Shown one piece after another: positions 24,701 through 35,804 of a stretch of DNA of 64,000 bases (its first letter is position 1; the number at the start of each line of letters is the position of its first letter). The DNA comes from Terebella lapidaria (Eukaryota > Annelida > Polychaeta > Terebellida > Terebellidae), in NCBI GenBank assembly GCA_949152475.1, contig OX424561.1, forward strand, positions 23,430,481 to 23,494,480, in the 5' to 3' direction. Position numbers and translations under genes: made by a program. The notes below the pieces were generated by a model. The model ran no database searches. It saw nothing but the letters and a program-made list of their open reading frames with translations, and had not been told where the DNA came from.

Positions 24701-27700
24701 CAGAGTAAAAATCCTCCATATGTCTTCAGTCTCTTCTGGATCAAATATGTTACACCGGGAAGGCTCCAGTCTATTTATGGAAAGGGGACTGTACCAAAAG
24801 TATGTGTACATGAGTGTATGCAAAATTGGTTGATCCCCGGGGTGGTGTTGCCATATGTGTCAGATATATACATTGTATTAGGAAAGCAAAGTAGCGAAGA
24901 AGGTCTGTTTCCATGTAATATATTTAGCTCCTTGTAAACTATTTTATAGATTCTACCTGACCCCCCCCCCCCCCCCCCAAAAAAAAAAATTCAAGTAAGA
25001 AAGAAATTTAAAAATGATAATTTTTTAAGCCAAAACAGGTTATCTATCATGACCCTAACACAGGATCTAATATATGAATACATGTGTAGTACAATATGAT
25101 GTTTGAGGAAGAAAAAATATCAAATGTACCAAATTAAAATTATAGTACCGGTATATCTAAACTGAAATAAATTTTTGCCATCAGACCATGAGGCTGACGA
25201 AGGTGAATATTCTTTGCATACTAGTACAGAAATAACTTTGGATCTTTTGAGATGGCCCCTTGAGCTATAAGTAGACAAAGTCCATAGCATTTGTGGGAGG
25301 ATCCAGCCTGGTGTCTACACAAGGTGCTTGGGTAATGGAAACCTGGAGTGACTTAATGGCGCATCCGCCTACTGCTGACAGTCACTTGGGATGATCTACT
25401 GCCATATGATATGCAAAATTGAACATGGCAAAAATATGCACTGGAAGCAAAAAAAACTAGATAGATGGAGTGAGGGGGGGGGGGGGGGGGATGACGTCCG
25501 ACTCTGCAGGAGGTAATATGGTACAGGGTAGAAATTATTTTTATGATGTTACCATTATATATATCAGCAGTAGGTGGGGGGGGGGAGGAGAGAGTATGAG
25601 GTAAACTGTGAAACTTGAATGTTATTATGGGCAAAGGGATTTCTAATAATAATATTACCATGGCTGATATCATACTTTGCCACTGTTGCTCGCTCCAGAA
25701 ATGTCAGACGGAATCGAATAGCACCTTTCATCATAATGAACATAAACCATCTATATTTGTTCAGACCATGACTATTCTGATATTTAGAAATATGGCTATA
25801 AAATGTCAGCTCTCTTCCAGATTGAAAAAAAAGAATACTGAAAGGTTTTGTCACTCAATGTACATGATGTAAGATTCAAGATATAATGCCACATAAAGTA
25901 TCCCCACGAAGGAAACGAAAGCTCTTCCAATTTTCAACTATGTACTTGTACATTTTATTGTACATTTATTGTATCATTTTGGTGTTTGCAACTTTTAGAT
26001 AGAAATATTCATACATTCATGCATTTTCACTTCCACTTGATACATGTACATGTATTTCATCGTGATGTTTCGTGTATACTCTCTTTGAGATGATAACAAT
26101 CATGGTAATTTTCTATACAGCAGACGGATGCCGACTTCAAGAGGAATGTATCCTACTTGCCAAGTGTCTCGCCACAACTCACTGGCCCTACAGTCATCAC
26201 GACATCCGAATCACCCACCATATCCATGACAGGCATCCTCCCTACAGTCTCCGCCCCCAACTCAGCAACCACCACCGTAATGTCAACCGCCATACAGCCG
26301 ATAAATATTGTTCCGCAACAGTCATCCACACACGCGACGCTGACACAGCTACAACCGCCCCCAGCACACATGGGCCTTCCTGTCACCCCGCCCGTTACCC
26401 AGCCCCAGCAGGCCCACACCGGTCCTGTGGGGTCTCCAAGTGGCAACCGAGGGGTGGTAGGGGCCGTGTCGGGAGTCATTGGCCAGTCGGCATCAGTGCC
26501 CGGACAGCAGCAGGGTGCACTGTTGGGAAGCGTTCCGACCACGCCGGCGTCAGCGCCGAGGTCCGCAGTCAACATGCTGATACCCAATGGCAATACCTTA
26601 CTGTCAAACAGTCAGTGTCAACGGTGGCTTATTGGTCATTTTATCCTCAATATCTGTCAATATGTCTTTATATTTCTAAAACACACAAATGCTAGAAAAA
26701 ATCCTGAATGTTCAAGAATAATTTTGAGTCAAAAATGCTGAAAAAACTGAATTTATATTTAGCATGGGAAAAAACATATTTCTGTCAAAACAGATGTCCA
26801 GTCGGGAGCATCAATAGCCATAGCACAACTTCAGCAGCCTCAGCAACAGCAGCAACAGACACAACAACTACAGCAGCAGCAGCAGCAGCTCCAGCAGCAA
26901 CATCAGGCACAACAACAGACACAGCTGGTGGCCGCCCCCGCACAGCAACAAGCCACAGCAACAGCCAACACAGCACAGCAACCGGTCTACCGACTCCAGA
27001 CCCCAACCGGCCAGGTCATCACACTGCCACAGGGTGAGGCAAAATAATCATCTATTGGTAATGCATGTACACGTGACCTTCGAGACTTTGCTCTTTGATG
27101 ATGTCATCGCCATGCTGGAACAGATAAAATGCAGCTGAACCTGTCCTGCAAAATGTAACTAAAGATTAAATTAAACCTAAATTGGCCACCACTAATGACA
27201 AATAAAATTGTAATACTGTAGACTCCCTATAACCGTAATGAGTAAACAAAAATATATGATTATCGCGGTTAAAAAAATATTTGTAACTTTGTACATTCTT
27301 AATGGAAGTATTTGATGATAAGTTAAGGCCAAAAAAAAAAGTATTATGGTTCTGGTTATTGGGGTCCCCGAAAAAGTGATGCGACGACGCGATTTTCTTC
27401 TTTTTTTCTTCTTCTTTTTTTGCTAATATTGGCGGCTGACGACTGATCCGGTCAAATATGGCCGATTTGGCCGACCATTTTCCACTAATATTGGCTGTTG
27501 ATAAGGGACCCGGTTGAATTTGCCCTGTTTGGCCAGCCGTACACCAAGTTTTTCAATGTCAAAGACACTCGGGACCATTTTACTTGATCATTATCTCCCA
27601 AAAATCGTTGTACGGGTGTCAATTACAAAAAAAAAAAAAAAAATTCAGCTCTCAAAGAGTGATGCTCTGGCCTGTCTGATAAAACTATCCTCATTTGTCA

Positions 27701-30700
27701 TGTGCTGGGATCATTCACACATGAATCATGAAACATTGAATCAAAGTAATGCATTCCAAGTCATCTTCATGACTTCACACAGCGATTGATTTAAAAATGA
27801 ACCAGACGGTTTCAAATTCATCCTGTTTCGGACATATTAATCACGAAATCCCGCACATGTATTGGTTTACAACATTGCACAAAAAAATAAGTACATGTAT
27901 CATTTATGGGACCTGAAATTCCCTGTTCGTTCGACATTTAGTGACTCTCAATTAGCTGGTGTTAAATATTTTAATATTCAGGTAATAATCATGATAATAA
28001 CTACGATAAATACGATGCACTTCCATGTCTCCATGTCTGGAAACCACATTCCTGTAACAGGAAGCTACAGACTATTAGTGTAATACTAGACAAGGCTCAT
28101 AATAAATACAGTGTCATTTACTGTAGACCACAGGGCAGGCCTTTAGGTATATATTTTCATACATGTACTAATTAAGGCATTTCGGAAGAAATGCTTTTAT
28201 GGTTTTATCAGAATTTTTTTTCCTTCTTTTTTTTTTTTTTTCTTTTTTCCGCCGTTTTGGTTTCCGACCGATAACTTAGTTTGCCTCGATGTATCTTCAT
28301 CAAATTTTCAGCATTGATCAGACATATTTTGTGGAAGAACCCTATTGTTTTTTAGCCGGATCCGAGGTCCGTGAAGTCCGTGAGGATGAAATCAATGTCG
28401 TTTTTTGGACTTTGTTTCTGCACGATAACTCAGAAAGTATGTAGGCAATGGCTGCAGAACTTTGGATGGAGGTTCATATATCAACAGGGAAGAACTCTAT
28501 TGATTTTGGGATCAATCCGTCAAACGACCTTTGACCTAGAGGTCGGAAGAGTTTTCGCCCAGTCATCCTTGAGGTTTCCTGCATATCTCGGAAACGGTGC
28601 GTCGTAGAGCGAAACGGCGTTATTTTCGGACTCGTCGTCCTAGACAAACATGTCTAAGGGGTATTGAGGATGAACTTTGACCTTGACCTTTAATTTTTTT
28701 GCCGAGTCAGCATTTTTCGTTTTCATCGATATCTCAGAAACGGTGCGTCGTAGAGCGAAACGGACGTTATTTTCGGACTCGTGGCACTAGACAAACATGT
28801 CTAAGGGGTATTATGGATGAACTTTGACACTGACCTAAAATTTTTTCGCTGAGTCAGCATTTTTCGTTTTCGTCGATATCTCGGAAACGGTGCGTCATAG
28901 AGCGAAACAAACGTTTTTTTCGGACTCGTGGCACTAGACAAACAGGGGTATTAAGGATGACCTTTGACCTTGACCTTGAATTTTTCTGCCGAGTCGGCAT
29001 TTTTCGTTTTCGTCGATATGTCGAAAACGGTGCGTCGTAGAGCGAAACGGACGTTATTTTCGGACTCGTGGCACTAGACAAACATGTCTAAGGGGTATTA
29101 AGGATGACCTTTGACCTCGACCTTGAATTTTTCTGCCGAGTCGGCATTTTATCGTTTTCGTCGATATCTCGGAAACGGTGCGTCGTAGAGCGAAACGGAC
29201 GTTATTTTCGGACTCGTGGCACTAGACAAACATGTCTAAGGGGTATTAAGGATGACCTTTGACCTTGACCTTGAATTTTTCTGCAGAGTCGGCATTTTTC
29301 GTTTTCGTCGATATCTCGGGAACGGTGCGTCGTAGAGCGAAACTGACGTTATTTTCAGACTCGTTGCCTTAGACAAACATGTCAGAGGGGTATGGATGAA
29401 CTTTGACCTTGACCTGAAATTTTTCTCACAAGTCGGAATTTTTCGTTTTCGTCGATATCTCGGAAACGGTGCGTCCTAGAGCGAAAGGGACGTTATTTTC
29501 GGACTTACTGCCCTAGACAAACATGTCTGATGGGTATTAAGGATGAACTTTGACCTTGACCTTGAATTTTTCTGCCGAGTCTGCTTTTTTCGTTTTCCTC
29601 GATATCTTTGAAACAGTGTGTCGTAGAGCCCATGGTAAACATGTTATAAATATTCTAAATTAGTCTTAACAACGAAATGCCTCCAAGGCATCTTTAGGCC
29701 TTGACGTCTAGTTTTTGAGTGATACTGCTCGTTGAAGCTCAAGGTGTATTGACATGTGCACGCATGTACACTTGTACAATACTATGTTTAGTATACATGT
29801 AGTAGGTAATATTACTAGTGAAATGACTGGTGCAGCATTTGATTGATTGATTCAAATGGTTGAATACCAAGTACAGTACCATAACCTTAAACATTTGCCC
29901 AAGGGTAAACTCCGAGGACTAGTTTACTTTTAAGCATTGGAGGGGATTACGACCTTGAGATCAAGGTCATCTTTCTGAACTTCATCATCACCATTAGGTA
30001 TGATGAAAATGGCCGCCATTCTGAAAAAAAAAAATGCAAAAACTAAAAAATAAGCCTCTCTCGTAATATTTTTATGCATTTTTGTGCAAAATTTCAGAAA
30101 AATTCACCTGTAAGCTTCAAAGATAAAAATGTGGACGGATGACTGACTGACGACGGATGCAACGCCACGATAATAGGTTATCAGACCATAATAGGTCCAG
30201 TAACCTGATATGTATTATATGTTCCATGTTGTCACAGACTCATATTTTGCCCGTTTAAGTGATCCTGACTATTTGGAATGTTGATTCTCACCCAGGTTTT
30301 GCTCAGTTAGCGACGACCGCTCAGACGAACACAACCCAGAGTGTGCCAGCTCTCAGTCAGCCTGTAACCCAACAACAACAGCTCACACAGCCAGTCGCAG
30401 TCTACTCAGGTGAATACGACTAGCAAAAACTGAAAATAAAGTTTGAGATTCAATTAACCTATCACCGAACCAATTTGTCTGAGTCATATTACGTCATTTT
30501 CGAAACATTCTGCAATACGTTATTATTGGCCAAAGAGAAGTGTGCCGACGTAATATGTGCAACTCGGACAGCTTTCAGGGGCTTTGGCTATAGGTTAATT
30601 GACTGCATATACCTGTGTACTATGCCATGTTAAAAATGTGCAACGGCAAATTCGAAAACACTGTAATCTGGACTTCAAATTTGTTGAAGATCATTAACCA

Positions 30701-31538
30701 TATCCATATAAATCCCACAGACTCCTGGTATGTTACTCTAGTGACATTTCTTTATGAAAGCATGATTACATTGCAGGTTCGACGTCGAGTACGACTAACC
30801 CGGTGGTGTACCAGACTCCGCAGGGGATCATGTACGCCGCTCAGAGCGTCGGGGCACTGCCCGAGGGATACATCATAAACTTTCCGCCAAATCCCGCGGT
30901 CAACGTTCAGACAGACAAACCCACGGGTAAGGCGCGCAGAACTCGGGTAGTGATGAAATATTTTTAAATTTGTTGAAAGAACAGAAAATCATAAGCCAGA
31001 ATGATGCTTGAGACTGGGACAAAGTCGATGTTAACTTTTCGGAAGTATCTGACAGGGATATTTATATTATTCGGGTAATAAATTTTTTTTCAGAGAGAAA
31101 TATTGTTTTTACTTGAGGACACAATGTCTGAAATGATTAAATATTCATATTTATTCAATGACAGGTGCCACAGCTCAGCAGTACATCACCATACCTGTGC
31201 CAGTGTCGTTAGCACAGCCAGGTACACCACAGGTAATAGACGTACAGTCATGTAATACATCTGTGTGCTAGGGCTTCGGATTGAGACTTAATTTGTACAT
31301 GTACCTGCACCGCAACATATTCTAGCATAAAAGTTACCTCAATTTCAATAGTCTCTTGTGTTTGATCATCTCAAATCATAATGTTGCTGATAAATTCTTG
31401 GGGATCATAACGTCACCGTGGATTCTCTTGGGAGACAAATAAAGTCTGAACGATTGCATCTTTCAGATGTTGCAGCCAGTGTTAGCTCAACAGACCAGCA
31501 CAGGGGACAACAAGGCTGGCATCAAGGCAGCAAAGTAG
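21460..31538 (+). CDS. SRF: Serum response factor (MADS-box transcription factor), complete, 8 coding exons
   Basis: SRF is a nuclear MADS-box factor that dimerises on CArG boxes and recruits TCF (ETS) or MRTF co-activators to drive immediate-early and actin/muscle genes. Coding exons are 21460-21726, 23157-23462, 26121-26610, 26794-27033, 30296-30409, 30777-30926, 31165-31232 and 31467-31538. All intron phases match and the sum is 1,707 bp (568 aa plus stop). The MADS box (about residues 58-112, TKGRVKIKMEFIENKLRRY onward) and the following SAM extension (VYTFATKKLQPMI, ALIQTCLNSPD) are close to human SRF as remembered. GFEETDLNY is also shared. The C-terminal half is Ser/Thr/Pro- and Gln-rich, fitting a transactivation domain. 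The start is the first of two adjacent ATGs. The length is a little above human SRF (508 aa). Perfect CArG boxes upstream and in intron 1 suggest autoregulation. Confidence 0.96.
21953..21962. promoter_or_regulatory. CArG box in SRF intron 1
   Basis: CCATATAAGG is a perfect consensus serum-response element, 226 bases after exon 1. It starts a 230-bp cluster: a near match CCTTATTTGT at 22054-22063, an ETS-type core TTCCGG at 22069-22074, a perfect site at 22151-22160 and a one-mismatch site CTATATTTGG at 22170-22179. Confidence 0.6.
22151..22160. promoter_or_regulatory. Second perfect CArG box in SRF intron 1
   Basis: CCAAATAAGG fits CC(A/T)6GG exactly. With the site at 21953 and the ETS-like core between them, it forms a candidate intronic enhancer of the TCF/SRF type. 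Confidence 0.6.
22843..23057. mobile_element. hAT-type MITE, 215 bp, with 8-bp target duplication
   Basis: The ends are inverted (CAGGGCACAAAATT and AATTTTGTGCCCTG). The element is flanked by perfect direct repeats CATCCATT at 22835-22842 and 23058-23065, the 8-bp duplication typical of hAT transposition. The interior repeats the word GGAGCC/GGCTCC (for example AGGAGCCAATTGGCTCCT). It ends 99 bases before SRF exon 2. Confidence 0.9.
23157..23462 (+). CDS. SRF: SRF exon 2 (rest of MADS box and SAM extension)
   Basis: Acceptor TTTCAG, donor AGT|GTAAGT, 102 codons, phase 0 at both ends. It encodes AYELSTLTGTQVMLLVASET, the beta strands of the MADS dimer core, then GFEETDLNYGMSEDEGTDGG and a glycine-rich linker. 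Confidence 0.95.
23463..26120. other. SRF intron 2 with G/C homopolymer runs
   Basis: A 2.66-kb intron without a recognised gene. It holds a G run at 24661-24675, a C run at 24961-24978 followed by an A run, a G run at about 25477-25490 and another at about 25576-25584. Such runs could form G-quadruplexes on one strand or the other. The remainder is unremarkable. Confidence 0.6.
26121..26610 (+). CDS. SRF: SRF exon 3 (Ser/Thr/Pro-rich activation region)
   Basis: The exon begins QTDADFKRNVSYLPSVSPQ and ends LLSN plus one base (phase 1). The acceptor is the tandem ACAGCAG, so use of the second AG would delete one glutamine. The donor is GTCAGT. The product is rich in Thr, Pro, Ser and Gln, as in the C-terminal half of other SRFs. 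Confidence 0.9.
26794..27033 (+). CDS. SRF: SRF exon 4 (polyglutamine-rich)
   Basis: Phase 1 to phase 1. The product SGASIAIAQLQQPQ is followed by several Gln tracts coded by mixed CAG/CAA, then VYRLQTPTGQVITLPQ. The repeat could vary in length between individuals. The donor is CAGG|GTGAGG. Confidence 0.9.
28170..29720. repeat. Tandem array of a 147-bp unit in SRF intron 4
   Basis: About eight units (starts near 28582, 28728, 28874, 29013, 29163, 29310, 29453 and 29599; spacing 139-150). Each contains TCGATATCTCGGAAACGG, GTCGTAGAGCGAAACGG, ACTAGACAAACATGTCTAAG and TGACCTTTGACCTTGACC. The block is flanked by inverted words (GGCATTTCG near 28175, CGAAATGCC near 29675), which suggests that it forms the core of a transposon. 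It shares the DR1-like TGACCTTTGACCT with the 134-bp family but is otherwise different. Confidence 0.85.
30000..30210 (+). repeat. 3' module of the GGTTACCGG dispersed family
   Basis: AAAATGGCCGCCATTCTG, AAAGATAAAAATGTGGACGG and CCAGTAACCTG appear in the same order as in the complete copy. It is truncated at its 5' side and lies 86 bases before SRF exon 5. Confidence 0.8.
30296..30409 (+). CDS. SRF: SRF exon 5
   Basis: Phase 1 to phase 1, 114 bp. It encodes FAQLATTAQTNTTQSVPALS and a QPVTQQQQLTQPVAVYS stretch. Acceptor CACCCAG, donor TCAG|GTGAAT. Confidence 0.88.
30452..30600. mobile_element. Short TIR MITE (copy 1) in SRF intron 5
   Basis: The ends AATTAACCTATC and the complement ATAGGTTAATT enclose about 137 bp. 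A second copy lies at 34381-34529, with shared interior words (ATTATTGGCCAAAGAGAAG, AACTCGGACA). In this copy the CCTATC...TATAGG core is flanked on both sides by TTAA, the target of piggyBac-type transposases. In copy 2 the flanks are TTGA/TCAA, so TTAA may instead be part of the inverted repeat. Confidence 0.8.
30777..30926 (+). CDS. SRF: SRF exon 6
   Basis: Phase 1 to phase 1, 150 bp. The product contains NPVVYQTPQGIMYAAQSVG and LPEGYIINFPPNPAVN, resembling the conserved MYPSPHAVMYAP region of vertebrate SRF activation domains (from memory). The donor is ACGG|GTAAGG. Confidence 0.9.
31165..31232 (+). CDS. SRF: SRF exon 7
   Basis: 68 bp, phase 1 to phase 0. It encodes ATAQQYITIPVPVSLAQPGT and PQ. 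Acceptor GACAG, donor CAG|GTAATA. Confidence 0.88.
31467..31538 (+). CDS. SRF: SRF terminal exon
   Basis: 24 codons after TTTCAG: MLQPVLAQQTSTGDNKAG and IKAAK, then TAG at 31536-31538. The short C-terminus is consistent with the phase of exon 7. Confidence 0.88.
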   Translation: MLQPVLAQQTSTGDNKAGIKAAK

Positions 31539-33380
31539 CGAGATGATCGGTGAAGTCCAGAAGTGTTCAGGATGCCACCCTGCTATCACCGTTCAATGGA
31601 TTATAATCACTGTGAAGGACTCTGGCAAAAAATTTTACTTGCTCAATGCAAGGAGTATTCAAATGCTTGTCTGTATGTAATATTGATGATTCAGAAGTGA
31701 TGCATTTCTTTGTGGACGTGCTTCGTCTCAAACTATTTCTGTGTGATTGATATGCGTAAATCTTTCCATGTACTGGAGTTTATGTATAATATAAGCCACA
31801 ATGGTTATCGTCAAACTGATCTCCAATGTCCCACCAAAAGCTGTATCATTCAGTCATTTTAAACCGGACACTGACCATAAAGGCAGCATACAAATCACCA
31901 CTGTGCAGTGATTAACATATTTGACACTCATGGATGCAAACTTTCGCTTCCACCATTGGTCTCTCAAACTTGAAGAGAGTCCGTATCCTGGAAGCGTAAA
32001 TGCAAAAATCAGTGAGTTTACAGTATTCTCGGGAGTGTTTAACATTTACACAGATAGCCTCATGAATATTCATGTTATAAGCCTCATGAATATTCATGCT
32101 CACAATGATGCATCAAAGTAAGAAACAAGATATAGGGGGTCTGTGTGTGAAAATTTCTCTGGTGCTACCGTTGAAGTTTGTGAATGTACACGTGTGTATA
32201 TGTAGGTTACCATGACAGCATTGTGTGATTTTGTGTGTGATTCTTTCAGAAATCTGAGTTTGCTTCGTAGAAATGTGCAATAGAACAATAAGTGTACATG
32301 TACATCTGTATGTTCGTACATGTATTACATTATGGGGGGGGGGATTTATTAATTTTACAGTGCAGCAATTATTCGTATTTTACAAATTTAGCTTCTGTTT
32401 GATATTTTTCAAATTCTTTAAAATGAAGTTAATTTGTAGCCTCACATTGAGGTGAAATTGGTGTTTCCAAGGGTTTGTTGTTTATCAAATGCTGTCGGCA
32501 TTATGTTGGTTATTACATTTTATCTGGAAAAAAAATTATTTGGTACATTATGACATGCATGTATTGGTACATAATGATACACATGTACTTGATAAGAATG
32601 GAATGCTCAATACATTATCATCAACAGAGATTATTTGCAGCAGTATGATGAATGATTACATGAATGAATTGATCACACTTTGTTTTCATGTTGCGTGAAA
32701 TGAAAGAATGGTCATTTAACTTCATTTCTTATATTATCCCTGAAACTTGTGTATTATATAAAACTATGATCTCACTATTTGCTCGTTTTTTTGCCTAAAG
32801 TAAGCTTTAGTATCAAAATGTTCAAAATGTTTTTTGGTGACGTAATTGTCCATGTATTGAATTGTAGTAGGGAAGTTTTCAATTATGGGTTGAAATTATT
32901 TTTGGATGTTTTGTGCTTTTGAATTCAATTTGACCAGCATTTGAATGGTAGAGAATTATATACAGTATCAGTATACTGCGTCAGTTATATATATATATAT
33001 GGTAACCATGATTATTCAAGAAAAAAATATTGGCTACCATCATGAAGTATGCATTATGATAAAAAAATATTTAAAATATTTTTACACTAGCAGTGAAGAA
33101 TTACCAGTTTGGATAGAATAGTTTCCTCTCGGAATTGATATTTTTGTAAATTAAACAGAAGGTGCTATGAGGTGGACAGAAAGTTCATTTGAGAATATGA
33201 ATATTGTCGTATTTTTGTAATAAATCTAGTTTGTTCAGTGATGCTTGTTTTCTGATAAGTCAGTGAACTGGTTGGATGCATACACAAAAACATGAACAAA
33301 AAAATCACCCCAGTATAACCAGAGTTCATGTATTTTGAACAATGAACTGTGTTGATCAAATAAATAGACAATATTACCTG
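31539..33380 (+). other. Probable SRF 3' untranslated region
   Basis: AT-rich sequence with no coding signal. Candidate AATAAA signals lie at 33219-33224 and 33359-33364, so the 3' UTR could be about 1.8 kb. ACATGTA words are frequent (32290-32330). The true end was not determined. Confidence 0.45.
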
Positions 33381-33975
33381 TTTTTCCAGTATGTGACCTG
33401 ATATTCACCCCAGATGCCGAGTATTAATGGCTAAACATGGCTAATGCTAATCATGGCTAATGCCGGGATCGAGGGCAAATATCGGGGCACATGCTTGAAA
33501 AACCAGGTGATGTTGTGTTTATCATATACCATGAAAAGAATAACGTTAAGGACAACAGGACTTGTGTGTGTGTTGTTATGACTTCATTCGATGCACATGA
33601 GCGATCGTTGACAGCGGGCAGGATACCGGCCAGTATTTGCCCTGATATTTGCCCGCTGAGCGTTGTTATCGAACAGGGCACAAACAGTGTGCCCTGTGAA
33701 TAACATCGCAGGTACATAATAATAACCAAATACTACATTGTACTATAGGGTTATTGCACAATTTGGGTTTTATGCCCGAGGGCCAAGTCTATGAGATGCC
33801 CGACGCGAAGTGGAGGGTTTCTTGAAGACTTGGCACGAGGTGCACTTTATAGTGATGCACTTTATAGTGTCCTACTAATACAGTATCAATATATCACTGT
33901 GACCTCCACTCAATAACATGACGTTCCAGGTATACTTTTCTGATACATACAATAATAACACTGCAGTCATTTTCA

Positions 33976-34241
33976 AAGGGGCTCTATATGGGATTTTGTT
34001 TCATTTCCAAGATTTGTCGGCCGACGCTTCAGGACTGTTCTATTTATAGAACAAAAGACCAGTTTAACTTTTTGACGCAGAATCTTTGCTGAGCTGACCT
34101 GGCTGATCTGACCTGAAGCTCGACAGAGATCCTGGGTCAAAAACTTAATCCGACATTTTGTTCTATGAATAGAACAGCCCTGAAGGGTCGGCCGACAAAT
34201 CTCGGAAATCCCTTGAAACAAAATCTCGTGTAGTGCCCCTT
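33976..34241. mobile_element. Hairpin MITE, about 266 bp
   Basis: Long terminal inverted repeats of about 95 bp: the left arm starts AAGGGGCTCTA and includes AGATTTGTCGGCCGAC and GGACTGTTCTATTTATAGAAC. The right arm is the reverse complement with a few changes, ending GTAGTGCCCCTT. Arms plus a short centre make up the whole element. No convincing target duplication was found. Confidence 0.75.
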
Positions 34242-34380
34242 AAAATAAAACTGTCAATTTTGGTAAAACTCTCCAGTATGTATTCTGGCCCTGTATAATG
34301 TACTCCAAATAAGGAACGAGGAAAAGTGGAACAAATTAGTGTTTTATTTAGATACCAGTGGTTACAGTGATGCACTTTAT

Positions 34381-34529
34381 AATTGACCTATCGCCGAACC
34401 CATTTGTCCGAGTCTTTTTACGTCATTTACGACGCATTCTGCAAAACGTTATTATTGGCCAAAGAGAAGTTCGCCGACGTAAAATGTGAAACTCGGACAA
34501 CTTTTGGGGGCTTTGGCGATAGGTCAATT
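34381..34529. mobile_element. Short TIR MITE (copy 2)
   Basis: AATTGACCTATCGCCGAACC at the left and GGCGATAGGTCAATT at the right. Its interior matches the copy at 30452-30600 in SRF intron 5. Confidence 0.8.
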
Positions 34530-34921
34530 CATTGGTTACTTGGGACTTATCTTCTTTTCAATTAGCAAAACATTCAAAGGATAGACATGCATTCAATATT
34601 GAAGTTTCTAGTGTTACAGATACACTGTACCGGTGTACAGTGAGAAAAAATCCTTAGTTGAAAATGAATCTGAACGGATCCAAATCACTATCATATACGT
34701 TGTAAAATAAAACATGTACACTTGAACAAATTCCTAAAAGTTTGGAAATACAATCATAACAATTCTGTAGCTAAATCTTGGACATCTAAAATGATATTTT
34801 CACAAATATACGTCAGTAAGTATTTTGATCACCAACAAGACTCGTGAAAAATCAATTTATTACGAAGATTCAGCCTGTGACCTTTCAAAGAAATGGCCTA
34901 TGTTGTACATACATATATTGT

Positions 34922-34956
<35 letters not shown>

Positions 34957-34961
34957 CCCCG

Positions 34962-35248
34962 TATTGGTCCTAATAGTGGCATGTACCCTAATAATAGAGC
35001 GCCCCCTGTTTTCCCCCAGAATGTTCGATTTTTGTAAACTTGTAATTTACTTCATATCTTTCCAATAAAATCTTGGAGTGTTCCAATCTACATATTTATG
35101 TTATTTGAATCACAATAAAGGTGATTGAAGGCTATGGGTACATTATTCAGTAATTTTCTTAACTTTGACCTCAAGTGTGACCGCATTTTTGCGAGCGCTG
35201 CTGCAGGAGGTCTTGCTTTGGCTCGCCGTGCTACTATTAGGACCAATA
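34962..35248. mobile_element. MITE with TTGGTCCTAATAGT termini (copy A)
   Basis: Ends TATTGGTCCTAATAGTGGCA and the complement TGCTACTATTAGGACCAATA, with TA on both outer sides, which suggests a Tc1/mariner-type target. A second copy at 48391-48664 shares the interior (GAGCGCCCCC, GAGTGTTCCAATC, GCTGCTGCAGGAGGTCTT). It is preceded by a (CA)n(TA)n microsatellite at 34921-34956. Confidence 0.8.
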
Positions 35249-35804
35249 CAGTATATTTATATACATACCAGTATATATACATGAATAAATACATGTATAG
35301 ATTATGGTAATTGACAAGTCATAATTTATATGCAACTACACTCCGGTTACGGACAATGGCTCGGGTGTAACCCTCCGATGTCGCATCTTACTAAACAATC
35401 ATCTTCATAGAGATAAAGATCTTTGTTGCCAGTATCTTTCGTCAATACCAGTCATATGGATTATACACATGAATTATATACTGGTACATTATTATGAAAT
35501 GTATTTGTGTGAAAGTACTTGTGATATTAAGCTTGATTGGTATTATACATTATTTTAAATAAACATACTTCTTACTTACAATTGAGCAGTTCCATATTTA
35601 TTACCTCATTATCTCCATCAAATTTTGTTTTTCAGCTTCCCTCATGATGAGAGTATGAATTCCTTACCTAAATATCAATCATTACTGATGAATTCAATAT
35701 CAAATTGTGTTGATGGGGTTGATTTGAATGCAAAAGTAGCAGCTAATTTGGTTTAGCTTCACTGTCTTACTCTTATAATAATATAATGTATCTGCATACG
35801 AAAA

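Noticed and set aside
26153-26593. 146-codon open frame on the minus strand
   Set aside because: It lies exactly opposite SRF exon 3 and is a shadow of its Pro/Thr-rich coding sequence.
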